Shown: positions 25,377 to 33,871 of the stretch, in pieces | Numbering within the stretch: position 1 is the first letter of the stretch | Layout: every line of letters begins with the position of its first letter | Assembly: GCA_002839355.1 (NCBI GenBank) | Contig: PGXW01000016.1 | Location: 1-64,000 of the forward strand | Source of the DNA: Spirochaetae bacterium HGW-Spirochaetae-2 | Lineage (GTDB): Bacteria > Spirochaetota > Spirochaetia > Sphaerochaetales > Sphaerochaetaceae | Reading direction: 5' to 3' | DNA length: 64,000 nucleotides | The notes under the pieces: generated by a model | Told to the model about the DNA's origin: nothing | The model's input: the letters and a program-made list of their open reading frames with translations, nothing else | Database searches by the model: none | Position numbers and translations under genes: made by a program

Positions 25377-26363
25377 ATGAAGAAATTGTTACTCGTATCG
25401 TTGCTTCTGGTTCTGGCCGCAACCTTCGTCTTCGGTGCCGGAAAGCAGGAAGCTCCAACGGTTGTCGACACATGCACAAATCGAGGCTTGCTCGATTCGA
25501 TGTATTGCGATGAGGACTTTGACCTGGTCGCCGACCTTCCGAAGGATCCCAGCAAATGGATCAATCCGGATACGCTGATATTCGCGTATACACCAGTAGA
25601 AGATCCAGCTGTCTACCAGGATATCTGGCAACCGTTCCTTGACCACCTTGCGAAAGTCACCGGAAAGAAAGTACGGTTCTTCTCCGTCGACTCGTACGCA
25701 GCCCAGGTCGAGGCGATGCGCGCCGGACGTCTCCATATCGCCGGTATCTCGACTGGACCCACACCGTTTGCGGTCAACCTGGCCGGATATGTCCCGTTTG
25801 CGATCATGGGTGGTGCGGACGGACAATTCGGTTATACGCTGCAAGTCTATGTGCATGCCGACAGCAACCTGTACAAGCTTGAGGATATCAAGGGCAAACG
25901 TGTCGCACATACCAGTCCTACATCGAACTCTGGAAACATGGCTCCATCGGCCCTGTTCCCCTCGTTTGGTGTAACTCCTGGAGTGGATTACAAGATCGAA
26001 TTCTCGGGAAGCCATGAAAACTCCGCCCTCGGTGTCGTGGCGAAAGACTATGATGCGGCTCCGGTCGCCTCCGAAGTAGTCGACCGTATGGCCGACCGTG
26101 GCCTATTCAATCCAAAAGACGTCAGGATCATTTTCGAGACCGATCCGTTCCCGACGACTTCCTATGGACATGCAAACAACCTGCATCCCGATCTTGTCGC
26201 AAAAATCAAGGAAGCCTTCTTTACCTTCCCGTTCGCAGGGACGCCACTTGGCGACGAGTTCAAGGTTGATGGATTTATTCCCATAACATACCTGGACCAG
26301 TGGAAAGTGATCAGAACGATCAACGAAGCCAATAAGGTTCAATACACCTTCGAAGGTCTGTAG
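25377..26363 (+). CDS. phnD: Phosphonate-type ABC transporter, solute-binding protein (PhnD family)
   Basis: A protein of 328 residues. The ATG at 25377 follows AAAGGAG, and the signal peptide runs MKKLLLVSLLLVLAATFVFG then AGKQEAP, with no lipobox. PhnD-family traits: the LIFAYTPVEDP first strand, LAKVTGKKVRFFSVDSYAAQVEAMRAGRLHIAG split over the first lobe, and VAHTSPTSNSGNMAPSALFP, the phosphate/phosphonate-contacting Ser/Thr loop. A short Cys-containing N-terminal segment (residues 25-50) is atypical. The ligand may be a phosphonate, phosphite or phosphate ester; no C-P lyase genes are near. Confidence 0.82.
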   Translation: MKKLLLVSLLLVLAATFVFGAGKQEAPTVVDTCTNRGLLDSMYCDEDFDLVADLPKDPSKWINPDTLIFAYTPVEDPAVYQDIWQPFLDHLAKVTGKKVRFFSVDSYAAQVEAMRAGRLHIAGISTGPTPFAVNLAGYVPFAIMGGADGQFGYTLQVYVHADSNLYKLEDIKGKRVAHTSPTSNSGNMAPSALFPSFGVTPGVDYKIEFSGSHENSALGVVAKDYDAAPVASEVVDRMADRGLFNPKDVRIIFETDPFPTTSYGHANNLHPDLVAKIKEAFFTFPFAGTPLGDEFKVDGFIPITYLDQWKVIRTINEANKVQYTFEGL

Positions 26364-26393
26364 GATTTTCGTTGAAGATTGACGATCTATATC

Positions 26394-26424
26394 AAAACCG
26401 GTGCCGAATGAAGGCACCGGTTTT
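26394..26424 (+). terminator. Strong stem-loop between phnD and phnC
   Basis: AAAACCGGTGCC (26394-26405) and GGCACCGGTTTT (26413-26424) are perfect 12-base arms around GAATGAA. The A/T ends give a U-run on either strand. It lies 30 bases after the binding-protein stop and 28 before the ATPase start, so it should terminate part of the transcripts and keep the binding protein in excess. Confidence 0.75.
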
Positions 26425-26452
26425 AATGGTTGATGAATGCGAGTGAGGAAAT

Positions 26453-27235
26453 ATGCTTGAAATTAAGAATCTGGTGAAGAGTTATGGCAATGGTGAACGG
26501 GTGCTGAAGGGTTTGAACTTCTCCACTGGAGACAAGAAACTTACTGCAATTATCGGATCTTCGGGTGCCGGGAAGAGTACGATGTTGCGATGCATCAACA
26601 GATTGGTGACCGCCGATTCCGGTGAGATACTACTCGACGGTGTCGATCTGTTGAAGTTGCGTGGCAAAAGCCTGCAGAATGCACGAAGGCAGATCGGAAT
26701 GATCTTCCAGGGATACAACCTGGTCGACCGGTTGACCGTCATGGAGAATGTCCTCTCGGGGAGACTCGGATATGTCTCGTTGATGCAGGGAGTGTTCAGG
26801 AAATTCCCGGCGGATGATGTGGACCATGCATACCAGATGCTCAAACGTGTTGGTTTGTCCCAGTATATCAACAAGCGCTGCGATGAACTTTCAGGTGGTG
26901 AGCGCCAGCGGGTAGGTGCTGCCCGTGCATTGATGCAGAACCCCAGGATCCTACTGGCGGATGAGCCGACTGCATCGCTCGATCCGAAGACCTCGGAACT
27001 GATTATGGAACTCATTGCGAATCTGGCTGAGGAAATGGATTTGCCGGTACTGATCAACTTGCATAATGTCGCCCAGGCCAAGCATTATGCGGCCCGGATA
27101 GTGGGCCTCAGGGATGGCGTCATGGTATTCGACGGAAAACCGGACGAACTGACCAACGAGCACCTCGAGCATATCTATACAGCCAAGGCGGAGCTCAAGG
27201 AACAGTTGGAACACAAACCGAGGTCGAAAAGATGA
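26453..27235 (+). CDS. phnC: Phosphonate-type ABC transporter ATP-binding protein PhnC
   Basis: A protein of 260 residues. Walker A GSSGAGKST, Q-loop MIFQGYNLVDRLTVMENVL, signature LSGGERQRV, Walker B ILLADEPTASLD and the switch His in INLHNVAQAKHYA match PhnC. The Q-loop followed by VMENVLSGRLGYVS is characteristic for PhnC compared with other ATPases. It overlaps phnE by four bases. It energises import together with the two permeases downstream. Confidence 0.86.
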   Translation: MLEIKNLVKSYGNGERVLKGLNFSTGDKKLTAIIGSSGAGKSTMLRCINRLVTADSGEILLDGVDLLKLRGKSLQNARRQIGMIFQGYNLVDRLTVMENVLSGRLGYVSLMQGVFRKFPADDVDHAYQMLKRVGLSQYINKRCDELSGGERQRVGAARALMQNPRILLADEPTASLDPKTSELIMELIANLAEEMDLPVLINLHNVAQAKHYAARIVGLRDGVMVFDGKPDELTNEHLEHIYTAKAELKEQLEHKPRSKR

Positions 27236-28053
27236 AGCATGAAAACCAAACGATTCCTCTAAAGACCCATTACATCTGGAAGAAACCCGGTTTTATCAAG
27301 AACCCATGGCTGCGGTATGGTCTGCTTCTCGTATCTGCTGTCTATCTGATCTATGCCTTCAGTACCTTGAGTCTTGATATCCAGCGGGTCATGCGGGGAA
27401 TTCCCCGGGCCATGCAGATATTCTCAAGTGCCATTCCCCCGAATTTTGCGGCCAGAGGCAAATTGATTGTCACCGGTTTCATCGAAAGCATCCAAATCAC
27501 ACTGGTTGCCACAGCGGCTGGAGTACTGATCAGTATTCCGTTCGGATTCATGGCAGCGAAAAATATTTCGATTCTTCCCATCTATGCCCTGGGACGTGCG
27601 GTGATCATCATCTCCAGAAGCCTGCATCCTATCGTGCTTGGTGTGCTGTTTGTGAAAGCGGTCGGATTCGGTGCTTTCGCCGGTGTGCTCACATTGGTCA
27701 TCTATACCGTGGGATTTGTCGGAAAATTGATTGCCGAAGCTATCGAAGAGATCAAATACGGGCAAATCGAGGCAATCCGCTCGACGGGTGCCGGGTATTT
27801 CACCATTCTTGTCTATGCGGTATTCCCCCAGATCATGCCCCGGCTGATCGGACTTTCCATGTACCAGCTCGATATCAACCTGCGGGCATCTGCTGTCATC
27901 GGCCTTGTCGGTGCTGGAGGTATCGGCAATACGTTGAATTCCGCATTCGGTAGGTATGACTATGGTACCGCATCCGCGATCCTATTGGTCATGATCGCGA
28001 TAATCTTGGTATTCGAGTACGTCAGCGGGAAACTGAGGAGGTTTACCAAATGA
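27232..28053 (+). CDS. phnE: Phosphonate-type ABC transporter permease PhnE (first)
   Basis: A protein of 273 residues with about five to six helices. ESIQITLVATAAGVLISIPFG is the start of the BPD_transp_1 domain; EAIEEIKYGQIEAIRSTGAG is the EAA loop that contacts PhnC; RASAVIGLVGAGGIGNTL is the conserved PhnE end. ATGA overlaps on both sides show tight translational coupling. It is about a third identical to the next permease by eye. Confidence 0.85.
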   Translation: MKHENQTIPLKTHYIWKKPGFIKNPWLRYGLLLVSAVYLIYAFSTLSLDIQRVMRGIPRAMQIFSSAIPPNFAARGKLIVTGFIESIQITLVATAAGVLISIPFGFMAAKNISILPIYALGRAVIIISRSLHPIVLGVLFVKAVGFGAFAGVLTLVIYTVGFVGKLIAEAIEEIKYGQIEAIRSTGAGYFTILVYAVFPQIMPRLIGLSMYQLDINLRASAVIGLVGAGGIGNTLNSAFGRYDYGTASAILLVMIAIILVFEYVSGKLRRFTK

Positions 28054-28877
28054 GTTCATTGACATCAGGCCCGCTGAAGGAATTGGGTAAGGAATCCTAC
28101 CACTGGGAGCGGTTCACCGCGAAACAGCGGTTCTTGCGTTTCATCGCGTATCTTACGGTTGCCGTGCTTCTCTATTGGACGGTCAGCTCGATAGATATCT
28201 ATTGGCCGTGGGTATGGTCCGCACCGATAGAGATCCAGGATATGATTTCTCGGATGATACCACCAAATCCAGGGGCATTGCCGGAAATAATCCCAGCCCT
28301 CATAGAAACCATCAATATCGCAACGATCGGTACGGTGTTCGCCGTATTGATTTCCCTGCCAGTCGCGTATTTTGGAGCGAGCAATGTATCTCCCAACAAG
28401 GTCATGCTTTGGTTAGCCCGTGTGATAATCGTTTCCTCCAGGTCGATCGATACCCTGATATGGGCATTGCTTTTCGTCGCTATCCTGGGTCCGGGCCCTA
28501 TGGCTGGTGTTTTCGCGGTCACCTTCCGTGCCATCGGGTTTCTCGCCAAGCTTATTGGTGAAAGTATCGAGGAAATGGATTGGGGTCCGGTCGAAGCATT
28601 GCAGTCATCTGGTGCTTCCAAGGCGCATATCATAAGTTATGCGATCGTTCCACAAGTGTTGCCGACATTCTGGGCAGTGACGATTCTCCGATGGGACATC
28701 AACATCCGTGAATCCACAGTCCTGGGTATGGTGGGAGCCGGAGGAATAGGCATGTTGTTCCAGGTTGCGATCGACCTGTTCCGCTGGAGAGATGTATCCA
28801 TGGTACTGTTCTCGATTATCCTGGTCGTCCTGTTCGGTGAGATCGTTACGAGCATAGTGCGGAAAAAATTGATCTAG
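28050..28877 (+). CDS. phnE: Phosphonate-type ABC transporter permease PhnE (second)
   Basis: A protein of 275 residues with the same layout as the preceding permease: ETINIATIGTVFAVLISLPVAY, ESIEEMDWGPVEALQSSGAS (EAA loop), RESTVLGMVGAGGIGMLF. It probably forms a heterodimer with the first PhnE. It is the last gene of the transporter operon; a strong terminator begins 15 bases after the stop. No phosphonate catabolic gene is attached. Confidence 0.85.
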   Translation: MSSLTSGPLKELGKESYHWERFTAKQRFLRFIAYLTVAVLLYWTVSSIDIYWPWVWSAPIEIQDMISRMIPPNPGALPEIIPALIETINIATIGTVFAVLISLPVAYFGASNVSPNKVMLWLARVIIVSSRSIDTLIWALLFVAILGPGPMAGVFAVTFRAIGFLAKLIGESIEEMDWGPVEALQSSGASKAHIISYAIVPQVLPTFWAVTILRWDINIRESTVLGMVGAGGIGMLFQVAIDLFRWRDVSMVLFSIILVVLFGEIVTSIVRKKLI

Positions 28878-28892
28878 TGATCACCAATTCTT

Positions 28893-28922
28893 CCTGCCAC
28901 GGATTCTTCGTGGCAGGTTTTT
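28893..28922 (+). terminator. Rho-independent terminator after phnE
   Basis: CCTGCCACG (28893-28901) pairs with CGTGGCAGG (28909-28917) around GATTCTT and is followed by TTTTTC. It ends the plus-strand transporter operon and abuts the stop codon of the convergent EamA gene. Confidence 0.8.
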
Positions 28923-29821
28923 CATGCCCGCTTTGCATAGAAGAACAACACCGCAAGCGAGATGACCACCATCCCGACCACACTGTAGAGGTCGGGCGAG
29001 TCGTTTGCCATTATGATCCAACTCAAGGCAGCCCCAATTACAGGATTGAGGAATTTCATCATATTCAATTCCGAGATGCGGACCTCGGGACGTTGGAGGA
29101 GGTTGTACCAGATGGAAAAACCAACCGCTGAAACGAAACTCAACCACAACAGGCTGAAGTAGAATTCCGGTGGCTGGTTGAAGTTGAACATGCCTTCAGC
29201 CGGTATCGAGATGACGAACAAGATCGAGCCCCCGATGAAAATTTGGGCTGCATTGAGTTTCATGGGATCATAGGGGACTACGTTCTTTTTCAGAACGACT
29301 TGCAACACGGATTCCGAGATTGCGGACAGCAGGAGTAGTCCGATCCCAAGCACCTGCATCTTTCCTGTTTCGGAAGCGGGGGCCCTGCTCACACTGATGA
29401 GGACTATTCCGCCGATAGCAGCGAGCAGGCTGACGATTTTCCTCCCATTGAGATGATCGTTATGCATGAACAGGTGTGCGGTCACTGCGGAGAACAGTGG
29501 AATGGACCCGATGATGATTGCTGCGATCGAAGCCGGCACCTGGTCTATGCCATAGTAGTAGAGGGCATAGAATAGGGCGGTCTGAAGAATGGAGGTCTTG
29601 AATACCAGCTTCCAATGTTTGACCGTATGTTTGAGAAGCCCTTTGGGATCGCGTATGAAACTCGCCAGCAGGATGCCGGCGAGCATGAAGCGTATACCTG
29701 CGAAAGCAAACGGTGTTGTATAATCGAGACCCCGTTTCACAAAGACAAAAGCTGTAGACCATAGGATGACTGGGATCAATGCGAGGAGGTAGGTTTTTTT
29801 CATGCCTTTGAATATAAGCAT
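28922..29821 (-). CDS. EamA-family (DMT superfamily) exporter
   Basis: A protein of 299 residues with ten predicted helices in two EamA repeats. The first begins IPVILWSTAFVFVKRGLDYT with FAGIRFMLAG, the second VLGIGLLLLSAISESVLQVV. AAGGGA about seven bases before the ATG at 29821 supports that start; 29803 (MKKTYLL) is the alternative. Relatives export metabolites such as amino acids or nucleosides; the substrate here is unknown. It is convergent with phnE. Confidence 0.78.
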   Translation of the reverse strand: MLIFKGMKKTYLLALIPVILWSTAFVFVKRGLDYTTPFAFAGIRFMLAGILLASFIRDPKGLLKHTVKHWKLVFKTSILQTALFYALYYYGIDQVPASIAAIIIGSIPLFSAVTAHLFMHNDHLNGRKIVSLLAAIGGIVLISVSRAPASETGKMQVLGIGLLLLSAISESVLQVVLKKNVVPYDPMKLNAAQIFIGGSILFVISIPAEGMFNFNQPPEFYFSLLWLSFVSAVGFSIWYNLLQRPEVRISELNMMKFLNPVIGAALSWIIMANDSPDLYSVVGMVVISLAVLFFYAKRA

Positions 29822-29859
29822 CTTCGGGTCCCTTTGCAAGGACGTTTATCGATACTTGT

Positions 29860-30060
29860 TCAGTATGGACCTCGAATGACCACCGATACCGCATCATGAT
29901 CGAGTATCCAGCGCAAGGCCATGTGGGCCAACGTCATGCCCTGGTGGTATTGATACCTTTCATCCCGATCTCCTCCTTGTCGACGTGTATCCGCAATTCT
30001 ACCATGGGAGTCGAATTTCTTCAGCCGGAACCTGTTTCTGCGAAATGTGTAGAGGTTCAC
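29860..30060 (-). pseudogene. Remnant of an aldo-keto reductase gene
   Basis: The frame reads GMTLAHMALRWILDHDAVSV then VIRGPY and stops. This is the C-terminal block of NADP-dependent aldo-keto reductases (GMTLAQxALRWILDHxAVSxVIPGA), but Pro is lost and the remaining 20-30 residues are absent. Upstream, NRFRLKKFDSHGR resembles the family NRF-x-x-x-G region, then the frame becomes unlike any reductase. At most 66 codons survive of about 320. It is a decayed fragment, not a functional gene. Confidence 0.6.
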
Positions 30061-30069
30061 AGTCCCTTA

Positions 30070-30099
30070 TTGACATATATCAGGTGATTCCAGCATTAT
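30070..30099 (+). promoter_or_regulatory. Candidate sigma-70 promoter of the DUF401 gene
   Basis: TTGACA (30070-30075) is a perfect -35 element; CATTAT (30094-30099) is a moderate -10 at 18 bases. The transcript would begin near 30106, at the ATG at 30105. Either the message is leaderless or the true -10 lies elsewhere. Confidence 0.35.
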
Positions 30100-30104
30100 A
30101 CCGC

Positions 30105-31370
30105 ATGACTATTCCAATCATCATCAAATTGCTCTCGTCTTTGGTACTGATCATCATCCTGAACCGGGTCACCAAACGGTTGCCCCTGGCACTTTTGGGT
30201 GGGGCCGTCTTCTTTGCGGTATGGATCGGACTCGGTCCGTTGGGCATACTCGAGGTCGCCGGAACCAGCCTGTTCAATTGGAATACGGTGGGGTTGGTGG
30301 CGTTGGTCTCTTCTGTCATCCTGCTGTCCATGCAGATGAGTGAAACCGCAATGGTGCAGGAGTTGGTCGCGAGCATCCGAAGCGCCTTTTCGCCGCGGGC
30401 CTCGCTGGCTGTGATCCCTGCGGTCATAGGATTGCTCCCTATGCCGGGCGGAGCCCTTTTCTCGGCACCCCTGTTGGACAATTTCGATGATTTGCAGGGT
30501 ATCAATCCGAATACGAAGACCAGCATCAACTATTGGTTCAGGCACGTCTGGGAATTCGCATGGCCACTCTATCCCGGAGTGATTGTCGCATGCGATATCG
30601 CCGGAATCGAACTCTGGCAGATGCTGGTGTACGGGTTGCCGCTCAGCTTTGTCTCCATCGTTGCCGGGTATTTCTTTTTCCTAAAACAGATCGGGACTTC
30701 CCATTCCACAAGTATAAAGGTCCAGAAGTTTTCCTTTGTTCCATTCCTTCCTGTATTCACAGTCATCGTGCTGTACGGATTGCTGCAATTCATCGCACCT
30801 GCAATGGGAGATTTCAACCAGTACCTGCCCATGGTGATCGGGTTGTTCGCCTCCCTCGTAGTCCTGCAGGTCTTGCGCCCGCTTACCCTGGATACGTGGG
30901 TGAAAATGCTCATATCCCCGCGCATCTTCAAGATGCTGTTGATTATCCTCATGGTCAGGGTATACGGGGCGTTCATCGCGACCGAGATCAACGGTGTTTC
31001 CGTGGTCCAGTCCATGGCGAACGAGATGCAACATTTTGGAATACCCTCCCTACCGCTGATCATGGCGCTTCCTTTCCTTACCGGTATGACCATGGGTGTC
31101 GCTGTTGGATTCGCGGGAACAGCCATGCCGGTGGTTGTCGCGCTCATGGGACCCGATCCGAATTTCGGTGTGCTGATCGGGACGGTGATATTCGCCTATG
31201 TGTCGGGATTCATGGGAACCATGCTCTCTCCGTTGCACGTATGTATGATCGTGACCAGCGAGTATTACAAGACAGACTTGATCCGCTCCTACCGACCCAT
31301 GGTCATTCCGGCGGTGTTCATGATTCTCGTCGCTTTCGGTTATATGCAGGTGTTGTCAATCATTGTATAA
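30105..31370 (+). CDS. DUF401 family inner-membrane permease
   Basis: A protein of 421 residues from the ATG at 30105 with about 11-12 helices. The reading frame extends 40 codons upstream, but that part is hydrophilic, Cys-rich and unlike the family. GLLPMPGGALFSAPLLDN and the C-terminal TGMTMGVAVGFAGTAMPVVV with FMGTMLSPLHVCM are characteristic of DUF401, a branch of the ion transporter superfamily. An SDR gene follows 42 bp later, so the two may share a substrate pathway. There is no obvious ribosome site (AGGTGA lies 17 bases upstream). Confidence 0.75.
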   Translation: MTIPIIIKLLSSLVLIIILNRVTKRLPLALLGGAVFFAVWIGLGPLGILEVAGTSLFNWNTVGLVALVSSVILLSMQMSETAMVQELVASIRSAFSPRASLAVIPAVIGLLPMPGGALFSAPLLDNFDDLQGINPNTKTSINYWFRHVWEFAWPLYPGVIVACDIAGIELWQMLVYGLPLSFVSIVAGYFFFLKQIGTSHSTSIKVQKFSFVPFLPVFTVIVLYGLLQFIAPAMGDFNQYLPMVIGLFASLVVLQVLRPLTLDTWVKMLISPRIFKMLLIILMVRVYGAFIATEINGVSVVQSMANEMQHFGIPSLPLIMALPFLTGMTMGVAVGFAGTAMPVVVALMGPDPNFGVLIGTVIFAYVSGFMGTMLSPLHVCMIVTSEYYKTDLIRSYRPMVIPAVFMILVAFGYMQVLSIIV

Positions 31371-31412
31371 TCCTTGTATAGACAACGACCGATACTGAAA
31401 CGGAGGTGGGGA

Positions 31413-32180
31413 ATGTACAAGCGATTTGGTTCCGATCTGCAAGGAAAGACCGTAGTCGTCACCGGTGCCAGCAAAGGCATCGGCAGGGGTTTGGCGAAGA
31501 TACTAGCCAATGAAGGTGCCAGGGTTGCCGTGGCGGCACGTGATTTGGATTCGCTTGTTTCCCTTGCCGAGGAGATTCGCCAGACCGGCGGGGTTTGCGA
31601 GCCGTTTTTCCTCAATCTGAGAAGTGTCGTCTCGATACATGAATGCTTTGCGAAAATCGAGCAGCAATTCGGTCCCATCGATGTGTTGGTCAATAATGCC
31701 GGCATGGGAAATCCCATTCCTGCCGAAGATATCACCGAGGAAGATTGGGATTGGATGATGGACCTGAATCTGAAAGGTACATTCTTCTGCTGCCAAGTGG
31801 TGGGGAAGGCCATGCTCGAACGCAAGAAGGGCAGGATCATCAATATGAGCTCCCAGGCCTCCATAGTCGCCATTCCCAACGAAGCGGTCTATTGCGCATC
31901 GAAAGGTGCGGTGAACATGTTGACCAAGACGCTCGCGGTCGAATGGTCGGGTAGGGGAATCACCGTGAATGCTGTCGGGCCGACCTTTGTGAGGACCCCC
32001 GGGACGGCTAAACGGCTCGACGATCCCGAATTTCTTGCTGGTGTCCTGGCCAATATTCCGAGGGGAAAAGTAGCAACCATCGAGGATGTGGCCGGGGCAG
32101 TCCTCTACTTGGCTTCCGATGCCGCCGATATGGTTACCGGTACGCTATTGCTGGTGGATGGCGGGTGGACAGCAATCTGA
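31413..32180 (+). CDS. Short-chain dehydrogenase/reductase (SDR)
   Basis: A protein of 255 residues. GGAGGTGGGG gives the start at 31413. The NAD(P) site TGASKGIGRG, the structural NNAG, the catalytic Ser (NMSSQAS), the Tyr and Lys in YCASK, and the C-terminal LLLVDGGWTAI are all intact: a classical SDR of the gluconate/3-oxoacyl reductase type. It probably acts on a carbohydrate or polyol in the cytoplasm. It is likely cotranscribed with the DUF401 permease, whose cargo may be its substrate (inference). Confidence 0.85.
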   Translation: MYKRFGSDLQGKTVVVTGASKGIGRGLAKILANEGARVAVAARDLDSLVSLAEEIRQTGGVCEPFFLNLRSVVSIHECFAKIEQQFGPIDVLVNNAGMGNPIPAEDITEEDWDWMMDLNLKGTFFCCQVVGKAMLERKKGRIINMSSQASIVAIPNEAVYCASKGAVNMLTKTLAVEWSGRGITVNAVGPTFVRTPGTAKRLDDPEFLAGVLANIPRGKVATIEDVAGAVLYLASDAADMVTGTLLLVDGGWTAI

Positions 32181-32256
32181 CGGGAACGAAGTCTTCGGAT
32201 AGCTTTTTCCACCTCCCTTCTTGAAGGCCTTGCGATTTTCGTCTACCATGGGGTCC

Positions 32257-33765
32257 ATGAAACGAAAGCTTGTTTTCTCTGCATTGGTAGTCCTGATTGT
32301 ATTGGCTGTCAGTTTTGGCCTCGTCCGACTGTTCGAGCCAGTACATATCACTGTACGCGTGCAAGAAAAGTCACCGTTGAGCGCTTTGGTATCGATCCAG
32401 ACCAAAAACCTGACACAGGTATCCATACGGGTGGCTGGAAAACATAACAACGATATTGAAGTCCGGTTTCCAAATTTTGCCCGGGACCATGAGATTCCGA
32501 TCCTAGGCCTGTATCCGGATTTCAACAATACGGTGGAGCTGGTGTTTACCACAGATGAGGGTGTGACCTTCTCAAGGCAACTTCGTATCAAGACCAAGCC
32601 GTTGCCGCCGATGTATCCCCGCTTTTCAGTCGAGCGGCTTGAACCGGACCAGATTTCTCCCGGGATGATCTTCCTGCAACTGGGACACTATGACGAAGCG
32701 GGGAGCTTCACCTCCTTGCCCACGGCGATAGACGATTATGGCCAGGTCCGATGGTATTACATCGGTGAGATCGGACATGTCATGAAACGGCTCCCCAACG
32801 GCAATCTGCTCATACAAGGTAGCAGGCAAGGATCCACTCAGGACAACCTGCTATTGGAAATCGATATGTTGGGGAGGACAGTGGCCATCCGCGCCGAAGT
32901 GCAAACGGGAATCCACCACGATGTCTCGATCATGCCGAACGGAAACCTCCTGGTGCTCTCGACAGCACCGAATTCATTCGAGGACGGCGTCGTGGAAGTG
33001 GATGCCAAATCCGGAGAGGTGGTGCAATGGTGGGACTTCCGTACGATTTTGGATCCGAGCCGCCCGCCACAGCCACGCAATCTCGAAAAGAGGGATTGGC
33101 TGCACCTCAACGGTATCGATTACGATCCGCTTGGTGATACCTTCGTCGTATCCGGACGGGATCAGAGTGCCGTCGCGAAAATCGACAGGAAGAGCGGGAA
33201 ACTGGTATGGATTTTGGGTAACCACGAGTTTTGGCCCGAATCCCTCGAACCGTACCTCTTGAAACCGGTAGGCGAGACATTCGAATGGCAATGGGGACAA
33301 CATGCTCCGATGGTGCATCCTGAAATCTCCGGTAGATTGCTGGTGTACGACAATGGGAACGAACGGTCGTATGATAGTCCGGTCACGGTTGGGGACAACT
33401 ATTCCCGCGCCGTAGAATTCCAGATCGATGAACGGTCGATGCAGGTGCGGCAAGTGTGGCAATTCGGGAAAGAGAACGGATCGGAGACCTTTACGCCATT
33501 TATTGGCGATGCCAATTATCTGCCGAACGGCAACCGATTGGTTTGTTTTGGTGGGATCACCCGTTCCTTGGATGGGCAACCCATGGAAATTTTCGATTTC
33601 GCTGCGGGTAAGATCAACCGGATGAAGATTTCCGCACAGATTGTGGAAGTTACCGCCGACTCTCCTGCACGTGAGGTCCTGCGCATCTCCATCGCCGATT
33701 CCAACTCTTCAAGTTATCGGGGATACCGCAGTTACCAAGCTGAAAAATACCCTTTGTACTACTGA
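32257..33765 (+). CDS. Membrane-anchored aryl-sulfate sulfotransferase (ASST-like)
   Basis: A protein of 502 residues: an N-terminal anchor (residues 2-24), an Ig-like segment, then a propeller. Residues equivalent to the E. coli AssT site are present: His220/221 (IHHDVSIMPNGN), His283 and Asn285 (DWLHLNG), Arg301 (SGRDQSAV) and His349 (WGQHAP); the 18-residue His-Arg spacing is the same. Such enzymes move sulfate between phenols without PAPS in the periplasm. No DsbA/DsbI-type partner genes are adjacent, unlike the enterobacterial locus. ATGs at 32248 and 32257 lack a strong ribosome site. Confidence 0.78.
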   Translation: MKRKLVFSALVVLIVLAVSFGLVRLFEPVHITVRVQEKSPLSALVSIQTKNLTQVSIRVAGKHNNDIEVRFPNFARDHEIPILGLYPDFNNTVELVFTTDEGVTFSRQLRIKTKPLPPMYPRFSVERLEPDQISPGMIFLQLGHYDEAGSFTSLPTAIDDYGQVRWYYIGEIGHVMKRLPNGNLLIQGSRQGSTQDNLLLEIDMLGRTVAIRAEVQTGIHHDVSIMPNGNLLVLSTAPNSFEDGVVEVDAKSGEVVQWWDFRTILDPSRPPQPRNLEKRDWLHLNGIDYDPLGDTFVVSGRDQSAVAKIDRKSGKLVWILGNHEFWPESLEPYLLKPVGETFEWQWGQHAPMVHPEISGRLLVYDNGNERSYDSPVTVGDNYSRAVEFQIDERSMQVRQVWQFGKENGSETFTPFIGDANYLPNGNRLVCFGGITRSLDGQPMEIFDFAAGKINRMKISAQIVEVTADSPAREVLRISIADSNSSSYRGYRSYQAEKYPLYY

Positions 33766-33813
33766 GTGCACAATTTTCTACGAGTATACCTCCCGATTGT
33801 AAAATATTGATGC

Positions 33814-33838
33814 ACCACATCCATCGATGTGGTACTAT
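33814..33838 (+). promoter_or_regulatory. Inverted repeat overlapping an extended -10 element
   Basis: ACCACATC (33814-33821) and GATGTGGT (33826-33833) are perfect arms around CATC. TGG-TACTAT (33830-33838) reads as an extended -10 element, so the repeat would cover the spacer and -10 of a promoter starting near 33845. ATCGATGTG recurs just downstream. A repressor or activator of the outer-membrane gene could bind here. Confidence 0.4.
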
Positions 33839-33871
33839 CGATGTGTCATCTGTTACAGGAGGAGGATTAGT

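Noticed and set aside
29985-30104. N-terminal extension of the DUF401 protein to 29985
   Set aside because: The extra 40 residues are hydrophilic and Cys-rich, overlap the reductase fragment on the other strand, and have no ribosome site; the family begins at the membrane helix after 30105.
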